A program made the position numbers and the translations under genes. The notes under the pieces were generated by a model. It did no database searches. It had not been told where the DNA came from and was given only the letters and a program-made list of their open reading frames with translations. Below are positions 1 to 7,987 of a stretch of DNA of 64,000 nucleotides, piece by piece. Source of the DNA: Thermogemmatispora sp042408735 (lineage in GTDB: Bacteria > Chloroflexota > Ktedonobacteria > Ktedonobacterales > Ktedonobacteraceae); NCBI RefSeq assembly GCF_042408735.1, contig NZ_JBHOQV010000118.1:55279-119278 (forward strand), written 5' to 3'. The number at the start of each line of letters is the position of its first letter. Position 1 is the first letter of the stretch.

Positions 1-1404
1 GAAATCTGGATCGAAGGGCGTTCTGCCGCTGGCATGAGCCTGCGCGAGCGCGCGCGCTACATTGGCACGATGCTGCAGGACCCCGAGAAGCAGATCGTCG
101 GCACCACGGTCGAGCAGGAGGTCGCTTTTGGCCTGGAAAATCTGCGGGTGCCGCGGGCTGAGATCCGTCGCCGGGTCGACGAGGTGCTGCAGCGCCTCCA
201 TCTGGAGGCTTACCGCCAGGAATCGACCTTTGCCCTCTCGGGTGGACAACGGCAGCAGGTGGCGGCGGCTGGGGTCCTGGTGATGCAACCTTCGATCTTT
301 CTCTTTGATGAGCCGTTTGCCAATCTCGATGCGCGGGCTATCGATGAGCTGGAAGAGCTAATTAATGGCCTGCGTGCTGAGGGGCGGGCCGTCATTATTG
401 TGGAGCACCGTGTTGAGGAGACCCTCAAGCTGCGCCCCGATAAGGTGCTCTTGATGCGCGACGGACGGCAGGTCTTCCTGGGGGATGTCTCTTCTTTCCT
501 GGAAATGGCCGACCCCGAGCAGGTGAAGCTGCCGATTGAGGCCACCTTGCGCCGCGCAACTGACCCGCGGCAGGCGGTGGAGCAGCTTGTTCGTCCTATT
601 GTCACCAGGCACGCGGTGACGACAGGTTCGGCCGCTGAGCAGCCGGTGTTGGTCTTTCAGGACGTCCACTATCGTTACGAGGCCGACGGCGAGGAGATCT
701 TGCACGGCATTTCGTTTGAGGTGCGCCGGGGCGAGACGATCGCCCTACTCGGACCCAACGGGGCCGGCAAGACCACCCTGGTCAAGCAGGCTCTGGGACT
801 GCTGCGCCCAACGGCTGGCGCGGTCTTTCTCTACGGCGAAGATACGCGCAGGCTCAGTGTGGCTCAGCTCGCGACGCGCATCGGTTACGTCTTTCAGAGT
901 CCGAGCGCCATGCTCTTCGCTCCTACGGTTCGGAAGGAGCTGAGCTTCGGTCCCGAGAATCTGCGCTTCCCGCCCGAGCGACTCCAGCGAGCCGTCCAGC
1001 GGGCCGCTGAAGCCCTGGATGTGGCCCGTTTTGCCGAGCGTTCGCCTCTCTCGCTCAGCTTCGGACAGCAGAAGCGGGTCAGCATCGCCTCGGTGCTGGC
1101 GATGGAGAGCCGCATTCTCTTGCTGGACGAGCCGACGGCGGGCCAGGATTATCGCTCCTATATCTCTTTTATGGAGCATCTGCGCGAGCTTCCTGAGCTT
1201 GATGCTCTCCTCTTCATCACACACGATCTCGATCTGGCGCTGCGTTATACGCAGCGCGTTCTTCTCCTCAAGGATGGCCACCTGGTGGCTGATGGGGCAC
1301 CGTTAGAGGTGCTGGCCGATCAGACCCTGCTGGAAAGCTGTAATTTGCGCCCTACCTCGCTCTTACGCTATTTGCTGGCGGAGTGTAGCCGCAGTTTGGC
1401 GTAA
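1..1404 (+). CDS. ECF transporter dual ATPase (5' end outside the window)
   Basis: Energy-coupling ATPase with two ABC domains in one chain, the motor of an ECF vitamin/cofactor importer at the inner face of the membrane. The frame is open from base 1 and the first domain has no Walker A, so the gene starts upstream; the ATG at 34 is internal. Domain 1 retains the Q-loop (LQDPEKQIV), signature LSGGQRQQ, Walker B IFLFDEP and switch His (VEH). Domain 2 is complete: Walker A GPNGAGKTT, Q-loop VFQSPSAM, variant signature LSFGQQKR, Walker B ILLLDEP and ITHD. An S component (1541) and a T component (2370) follow on the same strand, so this is one ECF cassette ordered A-S-T. The substrate cannot be read from the ATPase. 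Confidence 0.93.
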   Translation, partial: EIWIEGRSAAGMSLRERARYIGTMLQDPEKQIVGTTVEQEVAFGLENLRVPRAEIRRRVDEVLQRLHLEAYRQESTFALSGGQRQQVAAAGVLVMQPSIFLFDEPFANLDARAIDELEELINGLRAEGRAVIIVEHRVEETLKLRPDKVLLMRDGRQVFLGDVSSFLEMADPEQVKLPIEATLRRATDPRQAVEQLVRPIVTRHAVTTGSAAEQPVLVFQDVHYRYEADGEEILHGISFEVRRGETIALLGPNGAGKTTLVKQALGLLRPTAGAVFLYGEDTRRLSVAQLATRIGYVFQSPSAMLFAPTVRKELSFGPENLRFPPERLQRAVQRAAEALDVARFAERSPLSLSFGQQKRVSIASVLAMESRILLLDEPTAGQDYRSYISFMEHLRELPELDALLFITHDLDLALRYTQRVLLLKDGHLVADGAPLEVLADQTLLESCNLRPTSLLRYLLAECSRSLA

Positions 1405-1540
1405 CGGGCGAGGGTGAGTTGAGCTGGTCGCTCTTCTCCACTCACTGGCTACACTCTTCCCGTGATTGTCGTCCCTGCTGCACTATTCCAAGGATCTGCG
1501 ACTACCGATCGCGATCATCCAGAAAGGAGTTCATTGCTTT

Positions 1541-2128
1541 ATGGCAACGACCGAGAAAGAAGGCGTGCGCGAGCGCGAGGTCACAAGCCGGGTCTGGGGC
1601 ATTGGGGTCCGGCACATTGTCTACATGGCGCTCGGTGCGGCGCTCTATGGCATTTTCAGCTACTTTACGAATATTATCCAGCTTCCGAGCGCCGGGAATG
1701 TCTCGTTCCGCCCGGCTATTGTCATCCCTCTCTTTTTCGGGGCCGTCTTTGGTCCCTGGGTTGGCCTCTTCTCAGGAGGAGTGGGCAACCTGCTGGGTGA
1801 CTATATCTCGGGCTATGGCGTCTACTGGAACTGGGATGTGGGCAACGCCATTATCGGCTTCATCGCTGGCCTGGTGATCTACTTTACCTGGGGCGTCTAC
1901 CGCAGCTCGCGCTCTATCGTGCTGGCTGAGGTCTTTGCGGCACTGGGGATCATCATCGGAATCGGCTTTGCCTCCTACACGGAGATCTGGCTCTCGAAGC
2001 TGACCTTCGTGACCGCTACAACTGGCTATCTGTTGCCAGCGGCTCTTTCCGACCTGGTCAATGGCCTGATTCTCTTGCCTATTCTGCTGCTGGCTTACCG
2101 GGCGGCGGTGGCCCGCTTCGGACGCTGA
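1541..2128 (+). CDS. ECF transporter S component (substrate-binding membrane subunit)
   Basis: Small integral membrane protein of 195 residues, sized like ECF S components that bind a vitamin and dock on the T/ATPase module. It has about five to six hydrophobic segments and a glycine-rich stretch around residues 60-90 (FFGAVFGPWVGLFSGG, then GNLLGD) resembling the riboflavin/MptA-like S-component family (PF07155 type); this assignment is by eye. ATG 1541 is chosen because an AAAGGAG site lies about 11 bases upstream; an in-frame ATG at 1466 has no such site. It lies between the dual ATPase and the T component. The ligand is not determinable; a flavin, pyrimidine or queuosine-type ligand is possible. 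Confidence 0.8.
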   Translation: MATTEKEGVREREVTSRVWGIGVRHIVYMALGAALYGIFSYFTNIIQLPSAGNVSFRPAIVIPLFFGAVFGPWVGLFSGGVGNLLGDYISGYGVYWNWDVGNAIIGFIAGLVIYFTWGVYRSSRSIVLAEVFAALGIIIGIGFASYTEIWLSKLTFVTATTGYLLPAALSDLVNGLILLPILLLAYRAAVARFGR

Positions 2129-2369
2129 CCTGCTGACCAACCTGACGGCCCAAGGCTCTCCTGGGCCGAGCGAAGCGGCACAAGGCCGCACGGCTAAACA
2201 ACGCCGGCTTTCGGCGGCGGTCTGATCGGGGTGGTGGTGGTCCTCTGTTCGGCGAGTACAGAGGATGGGCGGAAGAACGGGAGCAGGGCGCTCTTGCCGC
2301 TCTGCCCCCGTTCTTGCCCCAATTTGTTCTATCTTTTACTCTGTGGTGTGGCAGAAGGATGCATGTGCC

Positions 2370-3281
2370 ATGTTGATAACGTTTCCTTATATCAAGCGCG
2401 ATACGCCTATCCATCGCCTCGATCCGCGGGCTAAGTTGCTCTTGCTGCTGGCCTACGGTCTGGCGGCGGCTCAAACTTCGAATTTCTGGCTGATTCTCTT
2501 GGGCTTTGGAGGAACGGCCTGCTACTATGCGCTGGCGCGCCTGAGATGGTCGGAGACGCGGCGAGCCTGGCTCTTCATCATCTTTCTGAATGTGATCCTG
2601 GTCTTCGGCAACTACTTTCTCTCCGGTGGCGCCATTGTGCAGGGCATCGACCTGAGTCACCAGCATCAGTTGTTCTCGCTGCCGTTCCTCGGCTTTCTGG
2701 ATCGCCCTCCCTATGTTGGGCCGAAGCCGCTGGTCTTCAGCGTCGAGAGCATCACCTATATGCTGACGATGGGCCTGCGCAACTTCAGCATTGCCTTTCT
2801 GGCGGTGGTCATTCCCTATACGACCAATCCCGGCCAGATCGGGGTAGCTTTCAAGCAGTTGGGGCTGCCGGACCAGTTTGCTTATGCGATCGATCTCTCG
2901 TTCCGCTTCCTGCCAACGCTGGCCCGCGACTTCAGTGTGACACTCGATGCGCAGCGCGCGCGTGGTTTCGAGCTGGATAAGCTGCGCGGCGGAATCTTTG
3001 GCAGGATTGCCCGCCTGGCTCCGCTGGTGGTGCCCATCGTGATCGGCTCGGTCGTGGGGGCAGAGGATATCGTCAATGCGATGGAGCTGCGCTGCTTCGG
3101 CCTGGGCAAGCGCACCTGGCTGACGGAGCTGCAGACGCGCCCTCTTGATCGCCTGCTGATGGCTCTGACGATCGTCTTCTTCGTCCTGGTGACGGCGCTC
3201 AATATTCTGGGCAATTTCTATCCAGGTGGTCCCCTGCATATCCTCCATGAGCAGGGACTTCCGGCTTTCCTCCTGCGTTGA
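2370..3281 (+). CDS. ECF transporter T component (EcfT/CbiQ family)
   Basis: Transmembrane coupling subunit of 303 residues linking the ATPases to the S component. It has N-terminal hydrophobic segments (about residues 25-65 and 68-88), then a cytoplasmic region with the EcfT coupling motif (QRARGFELD, an Ala-Arg-Gly signature) and a second motif-like MELRCFG, and a final hydrophobic segment near residues 267-287. The start at ATG 2370 has an AGAAGGA site about ten bases upstream. An upstream in-frame ATG (2265) would add a tail of about 35 residues with non-protein-like composition. It closes the A-S-T cassette that opens the window and is paralogous to the T component at 29615-30433. Confidence 0.88.
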   Translation: MLITFPYIKRDTPIHRLDPRAKLLLLLAYGLAAAQTSNFWLILLGFGGTACYYALARLRWSETRRAWLFIIFLNVILVFGNYFLSGGAIVQGIDLSHQHQLFSLPFLGFLDRPPYVGPKPLVFSVESITYMLTMGLRNFSIAFLAVVIPYTTNPGQIGVAFKQLGLPDQFAYAIDLSFRFLPTLARDFSVTLDAQRARGFELDKLRGGIFGRIARLAPLVVPIVIGSVVGAEDIVNAMELRCFGLGKRTWLTELQTRPLDRLLMALTIVFFVLVTALNILGNFYPGGPLHILHEQGLPAFLLR

Positions 3282-3494
3282 GTGGCTGGCCTGCCTGGCC
3301 TCCGGGCGGGCTGGGGCATGGGTGAGGTCGCCAGGCTGGCCTTGCTCTCTCCAGGGGCGCAGCGCCGAGGACAATTGGTCAGTTGCTGCCTCGATCACCT
3401 ACCCTGGGGACCGAATGGCCCATGCTCTGCCGGGACTCGGCGCGTCTTGCTATGATATAGACGACAGCTTCTTCTCAGGCTAACGAGGTCCCGG

Positions 3495-4406
3495 ATGAGA
3501 CGCACGTTTCTGACACGCCTGCGGATCAATGGCTCCTATTATGTGCTGGGAGCCTTGTTGTTGCTGCTCGGTGCTCCGCTCTACCAGTGGCTCTGGCTGC
3601 TGCCGCACGGCTACGGCGAGGCCCTGACCGCGGCCAGCCGCGGTCAGTTGGCCATATACCTGCTCTGGCTTCAGCGGCATCTGTGGTCTTTTGCTCTCTA
3701 TCGCTTGCTCCAGATGGCAGCTTTCGCTCTGACGCTCAGTTTGCCTTTTACGCTCTTCCGCATTATCGTGGCCCAGGAGGTCCTGGGGCGCGAGGAGGAG
3801 GCCGAGGAGGGAACGAGCGCTGAACCGGAGGGCGCTGGGGCTGACAGGGAGGAAAGAGCTGATGGCAGGCAGGCCGCGGCGAAGGCGACGGACACGGGGG
3901 CGGGCGAGAAGCCGTTGCCGCAGACTGCCGAGGAGCTGCTGGCTGTTCCCTGGCGCGGCAAGGGATTTGCCGTCATCGCCGCCTGGAGCGGAATGCTGGG
4001 GATTCTTTTGCTGGTCTTGGGTAATCTGGCCAGTACAGTCTATCAGGTAGGAGTGGCGCGCGGCTTCAGCGCCCTGGCTCTCCCCTCTCCCAGTTTTGCC
4101 CTGGTGGTGGAAATCTGCTCTCTGGTGGCCAATACGGGTGGGGGCCTCTTGCTGGCTCTGGCAACTCTCCTGTTCGGATTCATTATCGCGCGCAGCGGCC
4201 TGCAGCTCTGGCCGCCGCTCTGGGTGGCTCTTGGCTACGGGGCGATTCTGCTGGCGCTCTTTCTTATCGGCAGCGCCGTGCAGGTGGCTCTGGCACCGGC
4301 CAGCGGCCAGGCCTTTTTGACTACGCCGGCTTTCTTGCTCTTCGCTCTCTGGACCCTCTGGCTGGGCCTTATTCTGGTACGCTTGCGACCCGCGCCGGCT
4401 TCCTAG
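3495..4406 (+). CDS. Polytopic membrane protein with acidic cytoplasmic insert, function unknown
   Basis: A 303-residue protein I do not recognise. Hydrophobic segments lie at about residues 15-36, 66-95, 157-182, 205-233, 240-265 and 272-297. Between the second and third is a charged, low-complexity insert (about 96-150, rich in Glu, Ala, Gly and Asp) that is probably disordered and cytoplasmic. No catalytic motif is visible. The start ATG follows a weak GAGGT-like site. It lies about 210 bases after the ECF cassette on the same strand and could be its last cistron, but the spacing is large. The next gene (PadR) converges on it. Confidence 0.6.
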   Translation: MRRTFLTRLRINGSYYVLGALLLLLGAPLYQWLWLLPHGYGEALTAASRGQLAIYLLWLQRHLWSFALYRLLQMAAFALTLSLPFTLFRIIVAQEVLGREEEAEEGTSAEPEGAGADREERADGRQAAAKATDTGAGEKPLPQTAEELLAVPWRGKGFAVIAAWSGMLGILLLVLGNLASTVYQVGVARGFSALALPSPSFALVVEICSLVANTGGGLLLALATLLFGFIIARSGLQLWPPLWVALGYGAILLALFLIGSAVQVALAPASGQAFLTTPAFLLFALWTLWLGLILVRLRPAPAS

Positions 4407-4536
4407 CGGCTCCGGGTCGGCCAGTCCTCCTCGCGCCGCCTCCCGACGCTCAGCTCCCTTGCTTGCTTGCCCTCTCTTGCGGTGCTCCGCCCAGGCTGGA
4501 CGGCCTTGTCCGGCCCCTTTCTGGGCCTCCCGCCCC

Positions 4537-4568
4537 AAAAAAAGAAAGAAACGGGATATCTGGATCCC
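4537..4568 (-). terminator. Rho-independent terminator-like hairpin (minus strand)
   Basis: On the minus strand, GGGAT (4568-4564) pairs with ATCCC (4557-4553) around a six-base loop and is followed by a T-rich run containing seven consecutive T (4552-4537). The stem is short at 5 bp. It could end the candidate small RNA, or minus-strand read-through from padR. Confidence 0.4.
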
Positions 4569-4606
4569 CACCACCGCGCCCACAGAGTGGTAGAGCGACT
4601 CCCGTC
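4537..4606 (-). ncRNA. Candidate small RNA of about 70 nt
   Basis: Defined only by its borders: a minus-strand sigma-70-like promoter (-35 at 4642-4637, -10 at 4618-4613) and, about 50-70 bases downstream, a minus-strand GGGAT/ATCCC hairpin followed by a T-rich tract. It matches no RNA family I know. A fortuitous promoter-terminator pair is possible. Confidence 0.25.
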
Positions 4607-4612
4607 CCCTAC

Positions 4613-4642
4613 AGTATAACCCAAATACCTCTTGTAACACAA
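4613..4642 (-). promoter_or_regulatory. Sigma-70-like promoter, minus strand
   Basis: TTGTGT (4642-4637), 18-base spacer, TATACT (4618-4613) on the minus strand. The -35 lies inside the first CTTGT-AAC-ACAAG palindrome, so a regulator could act there. No protein gene lies downstream before the 3' end of the convergent membrane gene. Confidence 0.35.
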
Positions 4643-4701
4643 GATATATAGGAGAGGTTGGATATAAGGTACCCCTGGTTCTCTGCCCCTTGTGTTGCAA
4701 G
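4631..4701. repeat. Pair of 13-bp CTTG...CAAG elements in inverted orientation
   Basis: CTTGTAACACAAG (4631-4643) and CTTGTGTTGCAAG (4689-4701) are reverse complements with one mismatch, and each is itself a partial palindrome. Centre-to-centre distance is 58 bp. The form suggests a dimeric repressor binding twice, or the base of a long stem. The regulator is unknown. Confidence 0.4.
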
Positions 4702-4964
4702 GAAGAGCTGCACTCGCGACGCTCGGCAAGGGAACTTTGGGAAGCTGCGAGAGTAAGGCAGAGTTTTTGAGCGTAACTGCACAAAAGTGCTCACCGGTAC
4801 GAGAGGTCTGTCCCGGTTCGCGGAGGAGCAATTGTCGTCCATTCATCTCTCGCGTTTCTGGTAGAGGGGTGAGGGCCGCGGGGGCCGGCTGGCTGGTCAG
4901 CTGGCTTGAGGAAGTACGCCAGTACCTGGACAGCCGGCCCATGCGGGTCACCGGTCAGGCCAGG

Positions 4965-5756
4965 CTAAGCCTGAGCGGGAGGCTCATCGCTGGCGCTTGG
5001 GGAAGCGGGGCCTTCCTGCTCCTGGCTGACCTCATTGGGGGCGCCGGCGGCGCTGCTGCCTGGCGCTGGCGACGAGGTACCGTAGATCAGGTCGGCCAGC
5101 TCCCTGTGGGTTCGCTCGATGATGCTGCGCAGGCGGGCCAGGCGCTCAGGGTCACCGATCGCCGAGCGTCCCGCGATCATAAAGAGGCGGGCCACCTCGC
5201 CGGCCTCCTGGCGGAGAGCCTGCAGCTCAGGAGACCAGGCGCGGGCGCCCGCGGCTCGCAAGGGCCAGCCCGGACCGAAGCGCTCCATCTCGCGCTGGTG
5301 CTCGGCCAGGAAGGCGCGCCCGGCTTCCGTGATCGTATAGACCTTGCGGCCCTCGACCTCGCTAGAGGTGATAAAGCCGCGATCCTCCAGCATTTGCAAT
5401 GTTGGATAGATCGAACCCGGGCTGGGAGCATAGAAGCCGCCAGCACGCTCCTCCAGCACCTTCATCATCTCGTAGCCGTGCATGGGGCGCTCCTGGAGTA
5501 GCTCCAACAAGACATACTTCAGATCGCCGCGCCCAAAGAAGCGCAGCCGCTCAAAAAAGACTGCCGGACCGTGTGGATGGGGATCAGGACCATGCGGGCC
5601 GGGGCCGTGAGGGCCAGGACCATGCGGACCGAAGGGGGGCCGGGCGCGGCGTGCTTGCCAGAAGCGGGGAACCGCTGGTCCAGGTGGCCGCTGCCAGGGG
5701 AAGGAACCTCCCTCTTCCCAACCGTAGGATTGCCAGGCAAAGCGTCGACCAAACAT
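4965..5756 (-). CDS. PadR-family transcriptional regulator with His/Pro/Gly-rich N-terminal extension
   Basis: A 263-residue DNA-binding repressor. The PadR winged helix lies at about residues 75-150 (DLKYVLLELL, HGYEMMKVLEE, SPGSIYPTLQMLEDRG, and a wing ending near YTITEAG). A helical C-terminal region of about 150-220 probably dimerises, and the tail is low-complexity. The N-terminal 70 residues are unusual: aromatic-rich, then tandem GPHGP units that could bind metal or be disordered. The start is ATG at 5756 with an AAAGGAG site close upstream. Two CGATATATCG palindromes lie 70-110 bp upstream, as expected for an autoregulated PadR. No effector gene is adjacent, so the ligand is unknown. 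Confidence 0.9.
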   Translation of the reverse strand: MFGRRFAWQSYGWEEGGSFPWQRPPGPAVPRFWQARRARPPFGPHGPGPHGPGPHGPDPHPHGPAVFFERLRFFGRGDLKYVLLELLQERPMHGYEMMKVLEERAGGFYAPSPGSIYPTLQMLEDRGFITSSEVEGRKVYTITEAGRAFLAEHQREMERFGPGWPLRAAGARAWSPELQALRQEAGEVARLFMIAGRSAIGDPERLARLRSIIERTHRELADLIYGTSSPAPGSSAAGAPNEVSQEQEGPASPSASDEPPAQA

Positions 5757-5824
5757 GAAGTTCTACTCCTTTCTCTTCTCTCCAGTGTGCCTCTCGGCTG
5801 ACTTTCTCCAGTGACCCAGCATCG

Positions 5825-5865
5825 CGATATATCGAAACCTCTGACCAGAGTATAACGATATATCG
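5825..5865. promoter_or_regulatory. Two CGATATATCG operators upstream of padR-like gene
   Basis: Perfect 10-bp palindromes CGATATATCG at 5825-5834 and 5856-5865, with centres 31 bp apart (about three helical turns, same DNA face). They lie between the regulator (start 5756) and the divergent yvcK region. Probable autoregulatory PadR sites. Confidence 0.6.
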
Positions 5866-6107
5866 TATTCCTGTCAAGGGGAGCCGAGGCAGCCTGCTTG
5901 CAGAAAGTGGGGGGGCGTGATAGGATAAACTGGCAGAGGGAGGGGGAGCGAGAGAGCCAGCCAGTTCGGACCGGTGCGGCCAGCAGCCGACCATGCCCCG
6001 CAGCCGCTGAGAGCCGACCGAGAGGGAGAGAGACCTGCCTCCAGCGTTCACCAGGCGTGTATAGTTTCTCTTAGGTTGGGGAAATCAGCAAGAGAGGTAG
6101 ACGTCGT

Positions 6108-7175
6108 TTGTCAATCGAGACTGGAATGAGCCACAGGAGATCTGAGGTGCCAGAACATTACTATCGCCCAGGAGAGCGGCACGTCGGAAAGCGAGTCGTC
6201 ACCATTGGCGGAGGCTCTGGGACCTTCGCCCTCCTTTCGCATCTCAAGAAGTACCCGTACAATATCAGCGCTATCGTCACCATGTCGGACAGCGGGGGCA
6301 GCTCGCGCCGTCTCATGGATGAGTTTCGACGCCAACTGCCGCTGGGGGACCTGCGCATGTCATTGGTTGCTCTGGCGCGCAATGGGGCCCTCTGGCGCGA
6401 GGTCTTCATGCACCGCTTCGAGACCACAGATGAGCAGGGGGAGGGAAAAGGAGGAGTAGGTGGTCATAGCCTGGGGAATCTGATCCTCAAGGGCCTTCAG
6501 GACATCAATAACGGCGATCTCATGCTGGCCATCGAGGATGCCCAGGAGCTGCTCAACACCGCCGGGCGGGTCTTACCTGTCACCCTGGCGCAGACCACCA
6601 TCTGTGCTGAACTGGAGGATGGCACCACCATTTGTGGCGAAACCGAGATCGACACGCGCGGTAAAAAGAACCTGGGACCGCTCTCGCCCATCGTACGTCT
6701 GCGTATGGTGCCGGAGGACGCGCCGGCCTGTCCCCAGGCTATCCGCGCCATTCGTCGGGCCGATGTGATCATTATTGGCCCCGGCGATCTCTACACGAGC
6801 CTCATCCCGAATCTCCTCGTCAAGGACATAGCGCGGGCCGTGCGCGAGTCCGAGGCCGAAAAGGTCTACGTCTGCAACCTGATGACAAAGCATGGCGAGA
6901 CCGACGGCTACAAAGCCTCCGATTTTGTGAGTGAGATCCATCGCTACCTGGGAGGCCGGGTCGATCGCGTCATCGTCAACGATGGGCCGTTCCCACCGGA
7001 AGTGCTGCGCACCTACGCTGAAGAGAAGAGCGAGCCAGTAGTCGTCGATCGCGCTCGTTTAACTCGCCTGGTGCCAAACGTCGTCATCGGCCATTTCAAT
7101 CTTGAAGACGATATGCTGGCTCGCCATGATCCCGAGCGCCTGGTTCGCGCGATTTTCCCATCAGATCCTCTCTAA
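6108..7175 (+). CDS. yvcK: YvcK/CofD-like gluconeogenesis factor
   Basis: A protein of 355 residues in the YvcK (CofD-like) family, which binds UDP-sugars and is needed for growth on gluconeogenic carbon and for cell-wall homeostasis. Signature stretches are present: TIGGGSGTFALL near the N-terminus, VTMSDSGGSSRRL, GDLRMSLVAL, GGHSLGNLIL, IIIGPGDLYTSLIPNLL and YVCNLMTKHGETDGY. Start TTG 6108 has GAGAGG about ten bases upstream; an ATG at 6126 is the alternative but lacks a site. In many Gram-positive genomes yvcK sits with rapZ and whiA; neither is here, so it appears as a stand-alone gene, convergent with the GYD gene downstream. Confidence 0.92.
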   Translation: MSIETGMSHRRSEVPEHYYRPGERHVGKRVVTIGGGSGTFALLSHLKKYPYNISAIVTMSDSGGSSRRLMDEFRRQLPLGDLRMSLVALARNGALWREVFMHRFETTDEQGEGKGGVGGHSLGNLILKGLQDINNGDLMLAIEDAQELLNTAGRVLPVTLAQTTICAELEDGTTICGETEIDTRGKKNLGPLSPIVRLRMVPEDAPACPQAIRAIRRADVIIIGPGDLYTSLIPNLLVKDIARAVRESEAEKVYVCNLMTKHGETDGYKASDFVSEIHRYLGGRVDRVIVNDGPFPPEVLRTYAEEKSEPVVVDRARLTRLVPNVVIGHFNLEDDMLARHDPERLVRAIFPSDPL

Positions 7176-7536
7176 GCTGCCGCGTACCGCTCTCTGCCGT
7201 CTGACCCTGCCCTCTCCGATGGCCTGCCGGGTTTCTTTGCCAGGGCGCCAGGCCGACTGACAGCAATCACAGAAGCTGCCGCGGCGAATGGGCCGCCGCT
7301 CTGCTTTCGCAGTCGGATCGCCGGGGAGCGGGCCGGCGGCAGAGAGCGCTGAGATCGGCGGGCGACCGGACCAGAGTTCGCGGATGAGGCGGGGCTGGTC
7401 TGTCGCCCGAGCGCTTCCGCCTCTTCTCTCTGACTGCTAGCCGGAGAGGGCGGCCACGGCGAAAGCTTGCTTCGTCTCTCCCGGCTGGCCCTGTCCTCTT
7501 CCGGCGCTGCCTTGACCGAAGGCTGCTGCCTCCCCT
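7176..7536. other. Spacer between convergent yvcK and GYD genes
   Basis: 361 bases with no supported gene. A GCCGGAGAG...CTCTCCCGGC near-inverted repeat around 7441-7485 could be a terminator stem, but no T-tract follows. Nothing else is seen. Confidence 0.4.
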
Positions 7537-7830
7537 CTACGGCAAGGTGCGAGCGATCTGCTCGAATTCCTCGCGTGGGAAGGCGCGCATCGTCTGGGTT
7601 CGCAAGCTGCTTTGAGCGATGGTGCCAAGAATCAAGCGCACGGCAGTCTGATCGTCGGGAGCCTCGGTAATGATGACATAGTCATACTGGCCCATGACAA
7701 GATAAAAGCCGATAAGTCTGCCTCCTGCTTCCTGGACTGCCTTTTCGAACATCTGCAGACGTTCGGGGGCGTTCTTGGCTTCCCTGATCCCTTGCTCGGT
7801 CAGATTGACCAGGCTGATGTAGGTTGGCAT
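7537..7830 (-). CDS. GYD-domain protein (PF08734 type)
   Basis: Small soluble protein of 97 residues, full length for the GYD family: it opens with PTYISLVNLTEQGI, has the central GGRLIGFYLVMGQYDYVII that carries the family's Gly-Tyr-Asp, and ends in a helix (REEFEQIARTLP). The fold is a ferredoxin-like alpha/beta dimer; the biochemical role is not established. ATG 7830 is preceded by a strong GAGGAGGT site at about seven bases, so a longer in-frame start at 7902 is rejected. The gene has its own promoter with an overlapping inverted repeat. Confidence 0.88.
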   Translation of the reverse strand: MPTYISLVNLTEQGIREAKNAPERLQMFEKAVQEAGGRLIGFYLVMGQYDYVIITEAPDDQTAVRLILGTIAQSSLRTQTMRAFPREEFEQIARTLP

Positions 7831-7898
7831 CGAAGGACCTCCTCGCCCTTGACAGGCCTTCAACTCGAGATGGAACACTACGGGGTCAGCCTTCTGTT

Positions 7899-7920
7899 GC
7901 AATTGTACACTCCCAATTGC
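7899..7920. promoter_or_regulatory. Inverted repeat GCAATTG-N8-CAATTGC over the GYD promoter
   Basis: Perfect 7-bp arms at 7899-7905 and 7914-7920 cover the -10 box and part of the spacer of the GYD promoter, a typical repressor position. The regulator is unknown. Confidence 0.45.
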
Positions 7921-7930
7921 ATTTTCACAA
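7902..7930 (-). promoter_or_regulatory. Promoter of the GYD gene
   Basis: On the minus strand TTGTGA (7930-7925), 17-base spacer, TACAAT (7907-7902). The match to sigma-70 is good and it lies about 70 bases upstream of the start codon. Confidence 0.6.
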
Positions 7931-7987
7931 GCTCTACTGTCAGCCCGTCAATCCTTTATTGAACCCTCATTGATTCTGGCTCCTCTT

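Larger units (their letters stand above)
4407..4964. other. 558-base spacer between convergent genes, with an AT-rich promoter-like island
   Basis: No protein gene is supported here. The spacer is unusual because both flanking genes end in it, yet 4600-4680 is AT-rich and promoter-like, with paired CTTG...CAAG palindromes and a minus-strand hairpin with a T-tract at 4537-4568. The components are listed separately; together they suggest a small minus-strand transcript. Confidence 0.5.

Noticed and set aside
1466..1540. Upstream in-frame ATG for the first S component
   Set aside because: No ribosome site, and a clear AAAGGAG precedes the ATG at 1541.
2079..4784. Two long minus-strand frames (2079-3398 and 3480-4784) over the T component and membrane gene
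   Set aside because: Antisense to hydrophobic genes; rich in Gln, Arg and Glu with no domain or ribosome site.
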